This document shows, one piece after another, positions 23,345 to 31,319 of a stretch of 64,000 bases of DNA. This DNA is from Betaproteobacteria bacterium (GTDB lineage Bacteria; Pseudomonadota; Gammaproteobacteria; Burkholderiales; Rhodocyclaceae), in contig WQYQ01000002.1 of the NCBI GenBank assembly GCA_009781175.1, positions 1 through 64,000 on the forward strand, written 5' to 3'. The first letter of the stretch is position 1; each line of letters opens with the position of its first letter. The position numbers and the translations under genes were made by a program. The notes beneath the pieces are model-generated. The model did not search any database and had not been told where the DNA came from. It saw only the letters and a program-made list of their open reading frames with translations.

Positions 23345-24251
23345 CGTAGCCGCCCACGCTGACGGTGGCGTCGGTGCAATAGCCGACTTCGGTTTCGTCG
23401 AGCACGATGTCGGCGGCGGGGGACGCCAGTTCGACGCGCTGGACGCCCGGCGCGTGTAGCGCGGCGGTGATGGCGCTGCGGCGGATGTCGCGGCCGAGCT
23501 TGCGTTGCGCCTGAATGTAGGTTTGCAGCCGCGCGACGGCGGCCTGGCGGATCGGTTCCGACTCCGGCCCTGGGTAGATGTAGAGCGCGGCGTCGATCGT
23601 GTAGAACACGATGCGCGCCGATTGCACGGTGAGGCGGTCGCCGATCGGGCGTATCCATTCGTCGTTGAGTGCGGCGGCTACGATTTCGAGCAGGTCGGCC
23701 GATGCGCTTCCTGTTCCTTCGCGCGAGAGGATCGTGACGACGGCTTCGCACGGCTGCGGGCTGATCGCGGAGGCGTCCGCCACGCGCGCGTCGGCGTCGC
23801 GCGCATATTTGATGTAAGCGCCTTTCGGCCCGGCGACGGATAAGCCTTCGAAGGCTTGCTGCGCGCGCAGGCGCAAGTCGTCGTTAGCTTCCCATACGTC
23901 TGGCGTGGGCGGATTGGCGTTCGGGTCCGCCGGCGCGAGGAGGAAGCGTTTGATTTCGTAGTTCGCGGCGATGTGGTCGAGATCTTCATCGACGGCGAAG
24001 GCGAGCATGAGCGCCTGCGCGGCTTCGTTGGTTTCTTGGCGCTTGAGCAGTTCGCGCGCGACGTTTTCCTGAAGCAGCTTGGTGAGCGGCTCGCTTTCGA
24101 GTTCGAGCGTGGCCGCGAGTTGGGCGCGCGCGTCGTCGTCTTTGACGAGCGCGAGCAGCGCGCCGATGCGTTCGCGCAGCGTCGTTTCAAAGTCGATCTG
24201 TTTGACGACGTTGGGCGGCGGCAGGCTGGAGAGATCGACGATTTGCGCCAT
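23337..24251 (-). CDS. J: P2 gpJ-like baseplate protein
   Basis: 304 aa (P2 J about 302). It starts MAQIVDLSSLPPPNVVKQID, with ESEPLTKLLQENVARELLKR and the C-terminal GRDIRRSAITAALHAPGVQR. Baseplate wedge protein. The start at 24251 is one base after the gpW stop. Confidence 0.93.
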   Translation of the reverse strand: MAQIVDLSSLPPPNVVKQIDFETTLRERIGALLALVKDDDARAQLAATLELESEPLTKLLQENVARELLKRQETNEAAQALMLAFAVDEDLDHIAANYEIKRFLLAPADPNANPPTPDVWEANDDLRLRAQQAFEGLSVAGPKGAYIKYARDADARVADASAISPQPCEAVVTILSREGTGSASADLLEIVAAALNDEWIRPIGDRLTVQSARIVFYTIDAALYIYPGPESEPIRQAAVARLQTYIQAQRKLGRDIRRSAITAALHAPGVQRVELASPAADIVLDETEVGYCTDATVSVGGYDE

Positions 24252-24252
24252 G

Positions 24253-24579
24253 TCAGACGGTGATTTGAGTGGTGAGTTGAACGCCCTGCCGCACGACGGT
24301 GGCGGTGACGCTGAGCAGCACGCCGGCATCCAGAATCGTGGGGACGATGCGCTGGACTTCGATGCGCGGTTCCCAGCGGCGCAGCGCGGCGCTGGCGCGC
24401 GAGACGAGCACGATCAGCGTGGCGCCGATGACGCGCGCGTCGATCGCGTCGAGCGCGGCGTTGCCGTATTCGCGCCGGTAGGCGCGTGAGGCGACGTGCG
24501 TGGTGAGGATGTCGCCGATGCTTTGGCGGATGTGGGCGAGATCGTCGGGCAGCCAGCGGCCGGTGGCGCGGTTCATCAT
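24253..24579 (-). CDS. W: P2 gpW-like baseplate (gp25-like) protein
   Basis: 108 aa. It shows the gp25/lysozyme-like wedge pattern: HIRQSIGDILTTHVASRAYR, REYGNAALDAID and a C-terminal Val/Thr-rich strand region. The ATG at 24579 overlaps the gpV stop. Confidence 0.92.
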   Translation of the reverse strand: MMNRATGRWLPDDLAHIRQSIGDILTTHVASRAYRREYGNAALDAIDARVIGATLIVLVSRASAALRRWEPRIEVQRIVPTILDAGVLLSVTATVVRQGVQLTTQITV

Positions 24580-25202
24580 TGCGGCGCTCCGGTGCTAGAT
24601 CCGCCGGGCTGCACGCCGCCGTGGGCGTGGGTGGCGAGCACGATGCCGTTGGAGCTGAGCGCGCCGTCGCTTTGCGTGAGTGGGCCTTGAATGACGCTTC
24701 CAGCGCCGCCGCCCGATCCTGCCAGACCGGCGAGATAGCTGAGCAGTCCCTTGATAACCGCCTTGCCTTCGACGATAAGGTCGCCCGTGAGCGTGGTCAG
24801 CGGTGTGTCGAGCGTGCAGGAAACGGACGCCTGCACACGCGCGGTTTTCACGCCCGTGACTGCGAGCGCGCCGGTGGCATGGTTGTAGCGAATGCTGGCG
24901 CCGTCCGGGTAGAGCGCGAGGGTTTCGTCACCGTCGCTGCTCGGCGCGTTGTCGCTGTAGAGGCCAGCGATCACGCAGCCTCCGCCGTCGGTGTTGCCGC
25001 TCGGGCTGATCCAGAGACATTGTTCGCCGAGCGTCGGCGGGTTCCAGGTGCGTGTTTCTCCGCTGCGGAGTTCGAGCCACGGGAGCCATTCGCTTGTGAG
25101 GTTTCCGCACGCCACGCGGCACAGCGCTTGCGCGTGGTCAATCTCAGAGATTGTTCCAATGCGGATGATCTGTTCGAGGCGGCGTTCGAGGTCGGCTTGC
25201 AT
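24576..25202 (-). CDS. V: P2 gpV-like baseplate spike
   Basis: 208 aa (P2 V about 211). An OB-fold region (IGTISEIDHAQALCRVACG) leads to a beta-helical spike. The C-terminal THAHGGV supplies the His-x-His motif that binds iron in the P2 spike apex. It punctures the outer membrane. 79 bases separate it from gpS upstream, so a promoter for the V-W-J-I-H-G operon, as in P2, probably lies there. Confidence 0.93.
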   Translation of the reverse strand: MQADLERRLEQIIRIGTISEIDHAQALCRVACGNLTSEWLPWLELRSGETRTWNPPTLGEQCLWISPSGNTDGGGCVIAGLYSDNAPSSDGDETLALYPDGASIRYNHATGALAVTGVKTARVQASVSCTLDTPLTTLTGDLIVEGKAVIKGLLSYLAGLAGSGGGAGSVIQGPLTQSDGALSSNGIVLATHAHGGVQPGGSSTGAPQ

Positions 25203-25281
25203 GAGTCCCGATTTTCTGCGCGGCGCGCGCGGGCGTCGTGGGTTGGCTGTTGTGTGGGGCGCGCATACGGCGCGCGGTGGT

Positions 25282-25740
25282 TCAAACTCCGGCGTTGGCG
25301 AGGTGCGCGAGCAGCAGGTCTGCGATCGCGGCGCGGTCGCTGGGGCTGATTCCGAGCAGCGGCCTGGCGGCGTAGCGGTGCCGGATGCCCGGCCGGACCT
25401 GATCTTCGAGGCCGAAGTGATGCACGCGCGCGATGCGGCCCGCCGAGACGCCGAAATCGACCACCGCCGCGGCGGGCGTGGCCTGCGCTTTGAGATACCG
25501 TGCGCTGATTAGCTTGACGAACATGCGCTGGCGCAAGCGCCCTTTCTTGCGCCCGCGCTGCGGCTGCGCGATGCGCGGGATATAGGGCGTTCCGTCCGGT
25601 GCGGTTTGCGCCTGGATACGCGCGCGGTTGGTTTCGCGCAGGCGCTTGGCGATTTGTTGCGCAAGCGCCCTCCGGGCGGCCGGCGCGGTGGCGGCAATCA
25701 GCGCGTCTATCCGGCGCACGAGGTCGTTGGCGTCTGTCAT
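25282..25740 (-). CDS. S: P2 gpS-like tail completion protein
   Basis: 152 aa (P2 S about 150). It has RRIDALIAATAPAARRALAQ, the Arg-rich ETNRARIQAQTAPDGTPYIP segment and the closing PLLGISPSDRAAIADLLLAH. The ATG at 25740 overlaps the gpR stop. Needed for tail completion. Confidence 0.92.
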   Translation of the reverse strand: MTDANDLVRRIDALIAATAPAARRALAQQIAKRLRETNRARIQAQTAPDGTPYIPRIAQPQRGRKKGRLRQRMFVKLISARYLKAQATPAAAVVDFGVSAGRIARVHHFGLEDQVRPGIRHRYAARPLLGISPSDRAAIADLLLAHLANAGV

Positions 25741-26186
25741 ATCGGCATGCCAAGTTCGAGCAGTGCGCCTGTGATCCACTCGTTTTCCGGCTCTTGAATG
25801 TAGGTGACGACCGGCTTTCCGGCTTCGTCGTGGGTGACGATGACGTCTTCGGTGAGCGCGAGCGTGATGAGGATGTCGAGCGTGACGTGGGTGAGGTATT
25901 CGACTTCGAACTTGAGGCCGGCGGCTTGTTTTTCCGGGTTGGAGATCAGTTCTTGCTGCTCGCGTGCGAGCCATGCGCACAGATGCGCGAAGACTTCGGC
26001 GGGCTCGCCGGCGAAATCCTTGACGAGCACTTCGAGGTCGTAGGTGAAGGCGTAGGAGAGCGAGCCCTGCGTGTGGCGCGCGCGCAGCTTGCCGTTGACG
26101 ACGAAGAGGATCAGGCGATCGGGATCGCGCGCGAGGTCCGGCATGGCGTCAGTGAGCGCGGCGCGCAGTCTTTCTGGTTTTTTCAT
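25737..26186 (-). CDS. R: P2 gpR-like tail completion protein
   Basis: 149 aa (P2 R about 155). It starts MKKPERLRAALTDAMPDL and contains SYAFTYDLEVLVKDFAGEPA and the C-terminal ENEWITGALLELGMPI. Coupled to gpS downstream and overlapping the zinc-finger gene upstream. Confidence 0.92.
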   Translation of the reverse strand: MKKPERLRAALTDAMPDLARDPDRLILFVVNGKLRARHTQGSLSYAFTYDLEVLVKDFAGEPAEVFAHLCAWLAREQQELISNPEKQAAGLKFEVEYLTHVTLDILITLALTEDVIVTHDEAGKPVVTYIQEPENEWITGALLELGMPI

Positions 26187-26401
26187 TGCGCCCCCAGGCG
26201 GTGACGGTGTTCGTGGTCGCGCTGGCAGTCGATGCAGCGGCGCACGCCCGGCACGCGCGCGGCGCGTTCCGCCGGGATCGGTTCGCCGCAGTCTTCGCAG
26301 TGGGTGAGCGCCGCGCCTGCCGTGGCGCGGCGTTGGTGTTCGGCGAGCGCGATGTCGCGCTGCATGGCTTCGATCTGTTGTGCGCGGTCGAATTGGTCCA
26401 T
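26183..26401 (-). CDS. TraR/DksA-family zinc-finger protein
   Basis: 72 aa with the TraR/DksA C4 pattern CEDCGEPIPAERAARVPGVR-RCIDCQ (CxxC...CxxC) after a helical lead. TraR-type proteins bind RNA polymerase secondary channel and mimic DksA plus ppGpp. In P2 this place is taken by lysB/lysC. It overlaps both lysozyme stop and gpR start. Confidence 0.88.
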   Translation of the reverse strand: MDQFDRAQQIEAMQRDIALAEHQRRATAGAALTHCEDCGEPIPAERAARVPGVRRCIDCQRDHEHRHRLGAQ

Positions 26402-26847
26402 CAGCGCGCTTTAATCAGCACGGCTTCGGCCGCGCGCCGCAGCACCAGGCCGGGAAGTTTTTTTCCACCGCCCCAGATCCACTTGTTTATCTCAGTGATC
26501 GCGCCGTTCCAGTTTCCGGCATCGATGCGGCGCTTGAGCGTGCTGATTTTGTATCTAGAGCTTCCCAGGTTGTAGCAAAAATCCGCGATCGCGGAATGCT
26601 TGGCGTCGCCTTCGAGCCAGAGCCGCGGTGAGAGTTTCGCGGCCGAGAGATAGAAAACGCTGGCGTCGGCGCGCAGCAGTTCTTCGGCGAACTTTGGCGT
26701 GATCGCCGGGCCGCCGATTTTGACCTCTTTCCCGGTATGCCCGTAGCCGACTGTCGGCACGCCGGCCGGGCAGAGATAGGGTTTCAAGCGAAGTCCTTCG
26801 AATCTTCGAATCAGCGCGAGCAACGCTTCCGGCAGATCGATGCTCAT
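26401..26847 (-). CDS. Endolysin, GH24 lysozyme
   Basis: 148 aa T4-type lysozyme. The catalytic triad pattern is Glu17 (RRFEGLRLKPY), Cys26 in place of Asp (YLCPAG) and Thr32 (VPTVGYGHT), matching the E-x8-C/D-x5-T rule. It cuts the peptidoglycan glycan chain. No signal-anchor sequence, so export depends on the holin encoded just upstream. P2's endolysin K belongs to another family position but the same operon slot. Confidence 0.93.
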   Translation of the reverse strand: MSIDLPEALLALIRRFEGLRLKPYLCPAGVPTVGYGHTGKEVKIGGPAITPKFAEELLRADASVFYLSAAKLSPRLWLEGDAKHSAIADFCYNLGSSRYKISTLKRRIDAGNWNGAITEINKWIWGGGKKLPGLVLRRAAEAVLIKAR

Positions 26848-27326
26848 TGGTTGAACATCTTTCTCAAGCTGCGATCGACGAGCCAGAAGCTCGCGACGCT
26901 GGCGGCCATGGTTTTTTCATCGACGCCGAACGCGGCGCGCAGCGCATCGAGCGGCGCGGTTCCGGTATGTACTGCAAGCCAGAATCCCGCGATGATCGCG
27001 GCGGGCCAAAGAAAAATAAGCCACTGAAGCGCAAGCAGCGGGCGAATCAAGCTGTTCAGGCCGTCGATCCAGCGGATACCCGTCGATGCGCTCTGCGCTT
27101 TCGTGGCTTCGATGATCGCTTGGATTTCCGCAGCGCCGATCGTCGCTTCGGTTTGCGCGTTGATCTGCGCGAGCGCTTGATCGCCTTTCAGCTTGTCGGC
27201 TTCGAGCTGCTTGTCGAACATCGAGAGTTCGTGCGCGCGTTCATCTTTGCGGTCCATCCAGCGTAAAACTTCCGGTATGAGCCGGAATGCGCCGCCGAAC
27301 AGAGTGCCTAGCAGGGTTTCCAGCAT
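26844..27326 (-). CDS. Holin-like membrane protein (3TM type)
   Basis: 160 aa. An N-terminal amphipathic or hydrophobic segment (LETLLGTLFGGAFRLIPEVL) is followed by a coiled-coil region (residues 35-80) and two membrane helices (IRPLLALQWLIFLWPAAIIA and SVASFWLVDRSLRK area). This matches the phage 3TM holin pattern found beside lysozymes. It overlaps the lysozyme start by four bases. Assigned as the holin by context. Confidence 0.75.
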   Translation of the reverse strand: MLETLLGTLFGGAFRLIPEVLRWMDRKDERAHELSMFDKQLEADKLKGDQALAQINAQTEATIGAAEIQAIIEATKAQSASTGIRWIDGLNSLIRPLLALQWLIFLWPAAIIAGFWLAVHTGTAPLDALRAAFGVDEKTMAASVASFWLVDRSLRKMFNQ

Positions 27327-27337
27327 GCGTGTTCTCC

Positions 27338-27619
27338 TTATTGATCGTCGCGGCTGTCGCTGGCGCGGCGGTGAAGGTGATTTCCAGCCTTGTCCGCTTT
27401 GCCTTCGAGCTTGTCGAAGATCTTGTCAAGCTTTCCGTCTATGCGATTGAGCGCGTTTTCCAGGTCCAGCTTGAGGGCGTACTTCATCGGCAGCCGCTCG
27501 CGCAGGAGTGCTATATCGGATTTGAGGTCTTTCACCGCCGACCACATTTCGCGCGAGAACCAGCCGAGCGCGGCCATGCAGGTGCCTAGCAGTACGTCGA
27601 TGATGAGCCGGGTTTCCAA
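27338..27619 (-). CDS. Membrane-anchored coiled-coil lysis-region protein
   Basis: 93 aa from a TTG start at 27619 with GGAG seven bases upstream. One N-terminal membrane helix (LIIDVLLGTCMAALGWF) precedes a coiled coil (EMWSAVKDLKSDIALLRERL and LDLENALNRIDGKLDKIFDK). The topology resembles an inner-membrane spanin or a holin partner. No lipoprotein o-spanin ORF was seen, so the spanin role is only a suggestion. The start overlaps nothing; gpX ends 11 bases upstream. Confidence 0.65.
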   Translation of the reverse strand: METRLIIDVLLGTCMAALGWFSREMWSAVKDLKSDIALLRERLPMKYALKLDLENALNRIDGKLDKIFDKLEGKADKAGNHLHRRASDSRDDQ

Positions 27620-27630
27620 ATCGTCTCCTT

Positions 27631-27849
27631 TCAGTCCCAAAGCTGTACGGTTGTTTTTACGCTGCCTTGCAAGGTTTCAGGCTCGGTCGGCAGAACGATC
27701 TGCGCGCCTTCTTCGAGCAGGATTCCGCGCGCGGCGAGGCCGCGATTGAGCGCCAGCGTCTGTTCGACCAATCCGGCGGCACCGCCGAGATGGCGGAAAA
27801 CGAGCGCGTCGAGCGTGTCGTTCTGCTCGGCGCGGACGATTCTTGCCAT
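27631..27849 (-). CDS. X: P2 gpX-like tail protein
   Basis: 72 aa (P2 X about 67), with a LysM-like fold: VRAEQNDTLDALVFRHLG, LNRGLAARGILLEEGAQIVL. Essential small tail protein in P2, located between head completion and lysis genes as here. Confidence 0.92.
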   Translation of the reverse strand: MARIVRAEQNDTLDALVFRHLGGAAGLVEQTLALNRGLAARGILLEEGAQIVLPTEPETLQGSVKTTVQLWD

Positions 27850-27852
27850 GGC

Positions 27853-28329
27853 TTACACCAGGTCGATCAATGCGCGATGCTGGCCGCGGATGTCGCGCAG
27901 CGCCCATTGCGCTTCGCGCCGGTAGTCTTCAGCCGTGGCGTCGATGCGCTCTTGCGTGTGCAAGGTGGCGGCCTTTCCGGTGGCGTCGAAGTGGCGCAGG
28001 CGTTCGGTTATCTGCGCGGCGGCTGTGCAATAGACGGCGCGCACGTAGCGCACGCAGAGCGCGCTGCGTCCGTCGATGTTGTCGGCCGGAACCTGGTCGA
28101 GCGCGGCGTGGCCGGCGTTCATCTGTTCGCGTCGCCAGGCGTTGAGCTGGTCGTTGACGTGGGCGATGGCTTCAATAAGTGCGCCGCGCAGGCGCGCGGC
28201 GGTGACGGTGCCGTCGATGCGTAGGTGTTCTCGGCAGTCGGCGGGGTCGATGTCCGGCCAGAACGCGGCGTTGCGGATCGCGGCTTCGGCGGCGGGATCG
28301 GGCGCCGGTTGGGCGGCGATGAAGGGCAT
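27853..28329 (-). CDS. L: P2 gpL-like head completion protein
   Basis: 158 aa (P2 L about 169). It has FWPDIDPADCREHLRIDGTV, IEAIAHVNDQLNAWRREQ and the C-terminal AQWALRDIRGQHRALIDLV. It stabilises the filled head at the connector. Confidence 0.92.
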   Translation of the reverse strand: MPFIAAQPAPDPAAEAAIRNAAFWPDIDPADCREHLRIDGTVTAARLRGALIEAIAHVNDQLNAWRREQMNAGHAALDQVPADNIDGRSALCVRYVRAVYCTAAAQITERLRHFDATGKAATLHTQERIDATAEDYRREAQWALRDIRGQHRALIDLV

Positions 28330-28330
28330 G

Positions 28331-28534
28331 TTAGTCCGCCTTGGCGCGCGGCTTTTTCGGCGCGGCCGTTCCGTTGAGGCGGGCGAGTTCTTCGTCGCGC
28401 TCGGCGGCGGTGGCGTAGGCGTACAGTTTGCCGTCGGCTCTGAAGAGCGCGACGTGATGTCCGTCCGGCCGCGCGCTTTGGATGCCGAACAGGGTTTCTT
28501 TTGCGCTGGTGTAGTCGCGGGCGCTGTATTTCAT
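28331..28534 (-). CDS. Small hypothetical head-region protein (67 aa)
   Basis: Begins MKYSARDYTSAKETLFGIQS and ends in a Lys/Pro-rich tail (APKKPRAKAD). It lies one base from gpL and 106 bases after gpM. Not present in P2 itself; no function recognised. Clear frame and packing support it. Confidence 0.65.
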   Translation of the reverse strand: MKYSARDYTSAKETLFGIQSARPDGHHVALFRADGKLYAYATAAERDEELARLNGTAAPKKPRAKAD

Positions 28535-28640
28535 GGGCCTATCCTTTTTTCCGTTGAGGTGCGCGGTGGGGGGCGGAGTGTTGCCGCGTCGGCAGAATGC
28601 CCGGCGCTTCCCCGCCCCGCCGCGCGGCTCGCGGGGAGAC

Positions 28641-29318
28641 TCAGTGTTGCGCGCCGGCTTCGCGCTTGGCGATGGCGCGTTCGATGCGTTCGATGTCTTT
28701 CTTGACGCCGACGGAAGCGTTCAAGGCTTGTGCGCGCTTGAGGTTCCACAGCGCTGGATCGGGCTGCTCCGCTTCGAGCAGCAGGCCGGTTTCTTTGTGC
28801 AGCTTGGCGCGGATCTGGTCGTGAATGTCGCGCTCGGCGGTGAGTTCGGCGACGCGTTCGATCACCTCGATGTCGAACGGTTCGCCGAGCGCACGGGCGG
28901 CCTTGGCGGCGTCGGCAATCTGTTCGACGAGCAGCGCCGCCACGTCGCGCTGGTAGTGCTCGGGGAGCTTCAGATCGTGACGCAGACAGTAGTCGCCGAG
29001 CGTGAGCGCGCGTTCGAAGTCGCCAGTGTCGAGCGACCAGACCATGCAGGTGGTGACGATTTCGTCCTCGCCGCCGGCATCGGCGACGAGCACGCCCTCT
29101 ACCCACGCGAGGTATTCCGGAAGCATGCGGCGCTTGGCTTCGGCTTTTTGCTCAATGGACTTGATCGATTTGAGCGTGCGCCGGTCTTCGATGAGCTTGG
29201 CGAGCAGCAACGCCTGCCCTTGCGTGGGCTCGGCGCCGTAGCCGCTCGCGGGGCGCTGGGCGCGCGCGGCGGCTTCGGCGGCGAGGCGGTGGCGGTGTAG
29301 CGGCGTGCTCATGGTCAT
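28641..29318 (-). CDS. M: P2 gpM-like terminase small (endonuclease) subunit
   Basis: 225 aa (P2 M about 247). It carries the family features QGQALLLAKLIEDRRTLKSI, EAKRRMLPEYLAWVEGVL and the long helical C terminus. It cuts DNA at cos during packaging together with gpP. The ATG at 29318 overlaps the capsid stop (ATGA), which decides between two close start codons. Confidence 0.92.
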   Translation of the reverse strand: MTMSTPLHRHRLAAEAAARAQRPASGYGAEPTQGQALLLAKLIEDRRTLKSIKSIEQKAEAKRRMLPEYLAWVEGVLVADAGGEDEIVTTCMVWSLDTGDFERALTLGDYCLRHDLKLPEHYQRDVAALLVEQIADAAKAARALGEPFDIEVIERVAELTAERDIHDQIRAKLHKETGLLLEAEQPDPALWNLKRAQALNASVGVKKDIERIERAIAKREAGAQH

Positions 29319-30307
29319 ACGAACTGGATGTTTTCGACCAGCACCGCGCCGTCGTAGTCTTCGACTTCGTAGGCGTCGTTGGAGCTTTCGAAGTTTTCGA
29401 TGGCGTCGATTTCCGGCGACTCTTTCATGTAGCGGCGACGGCCGCCGGCCTGGGTGTAGCGCGAGAGGTTCTTCAGCGAGGTAATCAGGAACGTGTCGTC
29501 CGGGAAGAACGGCGGCGTGACCGGGGTGAGACCGCCGATTTCCTTGGTCGAGGCGATGACACTCGCGGCGACCTGCTCGGTGGGGGCCTGCACGACGTTG
29601 ATGAGGCCGTAATACTTGCGCAGCAGGAATTGTTCCGAGCAGATGATGACCATGCCCGGCGCTTTGCGATACCACGGGGCGATCAGGCTGTTCAGCGCGT
29701 CCATGACGAGCGCGTCGACGTTCTTGATTTCCTGCGCAGCGCCGACCTTGACGCTATCGACGTAGTGCTCAGCGCCGGCGTCGCGCATTTTTTGCAGCCA
29801 GCCAATATTCACGTCCTGCAGCAGAGGGTTGGTGACCGGGTTGCTGTCTTCGGCGTATTTCGTGCCGTTGAAGGCGATCGTCTGGATGTCGCGCGCTTGC
29901 TGGGCGACGATGTGATTGCGCAGACGCACCGCGAAGTCGGGGAACTTGGCCCATTGGTCGAGCAGGGCGTAGGGAATGCGGGTGTCGAAGTTGTTCTTGC
30001 GGCATTCGTATTCGCTGCCGCTGAGGTTCGATACGTCGCGGGTCTGGCGCGTTTTGCCGGGCGTTTGGGTGTTGGTGTTGCTGGCGATCGGGCGATTGAC
30101 GCCGAGCGCGACCTTGGCGCCCTTGAGTTCGTCGACGATGAAGAGATTGACGGATTTTAGGAAGACGGCTTCTTCCTGGATCTGGTCTTCAAGCTTTTGC
30201 TGGATCGTCGGTTCGACGGCGAACGATTGCGCCGCGCTCGACACGCCGTTGAGCTTGGCGAGGTGTTCGATGATGGCGCTGCATTTCTGTCGCGTGGTGT
30301 TCTTCAT
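29315..30307 (-). CDS. N: P2 gpN-like major capsid precursor
   Basis: 330 aa (P2 N about 357). It begins MKNTTRQKCSAIIEHLAKLN and contains the conserved GSEYECRKNNFDTRIPYALL and QTIAFNGTKYAEDSNPVTNP blocks. In P2 the N-terminal ~31 residues are removed by gpO during head maturation. Located 37 bases after the scaffold gene. Confidence 0.95.
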   Translation of the reverse strand: MKNTTRQKCSAIIEHLAKLNGVSSAAQSFAVEPTIQQKLEDQIQEEAVFLKSVNLFIVDELKGAKVALGVNRPIASNTNTQTPGKTRQTRDVSNLSGSEYECRKNNFDTRIPYALLDQWAKFPDFAVRLRNHIVAQQARDIQTIAFNGTKYAEDSNPVTNPLLQDVNIGWLQKMRDAGAEHYVDSVKVGAAQEIKNVDALVMDALNSLIAPWYRKAPGMVIICSEQFLLRKYYGLINVVQAPTEQVAASVIASTKEIGGLTPVTPPFFPDDTFLITSLKNLSRYTQAGGRRRYMKESPEIDAIENFESSNDAYEVEDYDGAVLVENIQFV

Positions 30308-30344
30308 TGTCGGCGTGTCCTGTTGGGGGGCTGGCTGCGTTGGA

Positions 30345-31205
30345 TCAGAGGAAGTCCGGCAGGTCGTCCGCCGCGCCGGTGGCGGGCTTGCGCTGCGCGC
30401 CGGCTGGTTCCTGCGCGAGTTTGGCGACGAGTTCGGCGTGCGCGGCTTTCTGCGCGGCGAGTTCGTCAGCAAGCGTTTTGAATACGGCGGCGGCCTCGGC
30501 GGCGGTTTTGTCCTGGCTTTGTTTGAGCGCGCCGATCGCGGACGATAGCGCGGCGGATAGCGCTTCGAGTTCCGGCGCGACGTTTTCGGTTTCGCCGGCG
30601 TCGGGTTGCGCGTCGGGCGTGGGGGTGTTCGCGTCCTGCTTGCCTGGGGTGAAGAGGGCTTTGAGGCTGGCGATGAAGTCGGATTTCTTCATGTAGGGGT
30701 CTTCCTGGTTGTCCGCCTCAGTGCTGGCGAGGAACGGGTTGGCGATTTCGCACGCGGCGGATACGAGGCCGCCGTGCTGGGCGTTGAACTTCAGGCGCTC
30801 GGTGCCGACGCTCGCGGGGGTGTCGGTGACGGCGATCCCGGTGACGTAGGCGTGGCCGGTTCCGGCGAAGTTTTCATACACTTCGATCGAGGTGTAGAGC
30901 TTCTGGCCGAGTTTGTTGGTGATGGTGACCAGATCCGGGCGCGGGTCGATCTTGGCGAACAGCGCCATGCGGCCTTTGAGCGGTCCGTCGCTGAGTTCTT
31001 CGGCTTTGAGCGCAAGCACGTCGCCGTACTGGCGAAACGGGGATTCCGGCAGGTAGCTGGTGAGGTGTTCGATGTTGATCCGCGCGGCGTACAGGCGGGG
31101 GTCGTAGTGCTGCGCGGCTTCCTCGATCCAGGCGCGTTTGATCTGGCGTCCGTCGAGCGTGGGGCCTTCGGTGGCGACCTGGAAGAATTTGGGTTCGTTC
31201 GGCAT
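30345..31205 (-). CDS. O: P2 gpO-like scaffold and maturation protease
   Basis: 286 aa (P2 O about 284). The serine-protease triad known for P2 gpO (D19, H48, S107) aligns with D18, H47 (INIEHLTSY) and S106 (LYTSIEVY) here. The C-terminal ~90 residues are the Ala/Glu/Gln-rich scaffolding coiled coil. First gene of the leftward head operon, divergent from gpP across 114 bases that should hold the late promoters. Confidence 0.95.
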   Translation of the reverse strand: MPNEPKFFQVATEGPTLDGRQIKRAWIEEAAQHYDPRLYAARINIEHLTSYLPESPFRQYGDVLALKAEELSDGPLKGRMALFAKIDPRPDLVTITNKLGQKLYTSIEVYENFAGTGHAYVTGIAVTDTPASVGTERLKFNAQHGGLVSAACEIANPFLASTEADNQEDPYMKKSDFIASLKALFTPGKQDANTPTPDAQPDAGETENVAPELEALSAALSSAIGALKQSQDKTAAEAAAVFKTLADELAAQKAAHAELVAKLAQEPAGAQRKPATGAADDLPDFL

Positions 31206-31319
31206 GGCCCGATCAAACCGCATGCGCTGTGCCTCTCGCAATGCGCGTTTGTTGTGCGGAAGATCGGCACGCTTTGAACGCCGCGCGCGCTGCGCGGGCG
31301 CGCGTGCAGACTGCGGCGC

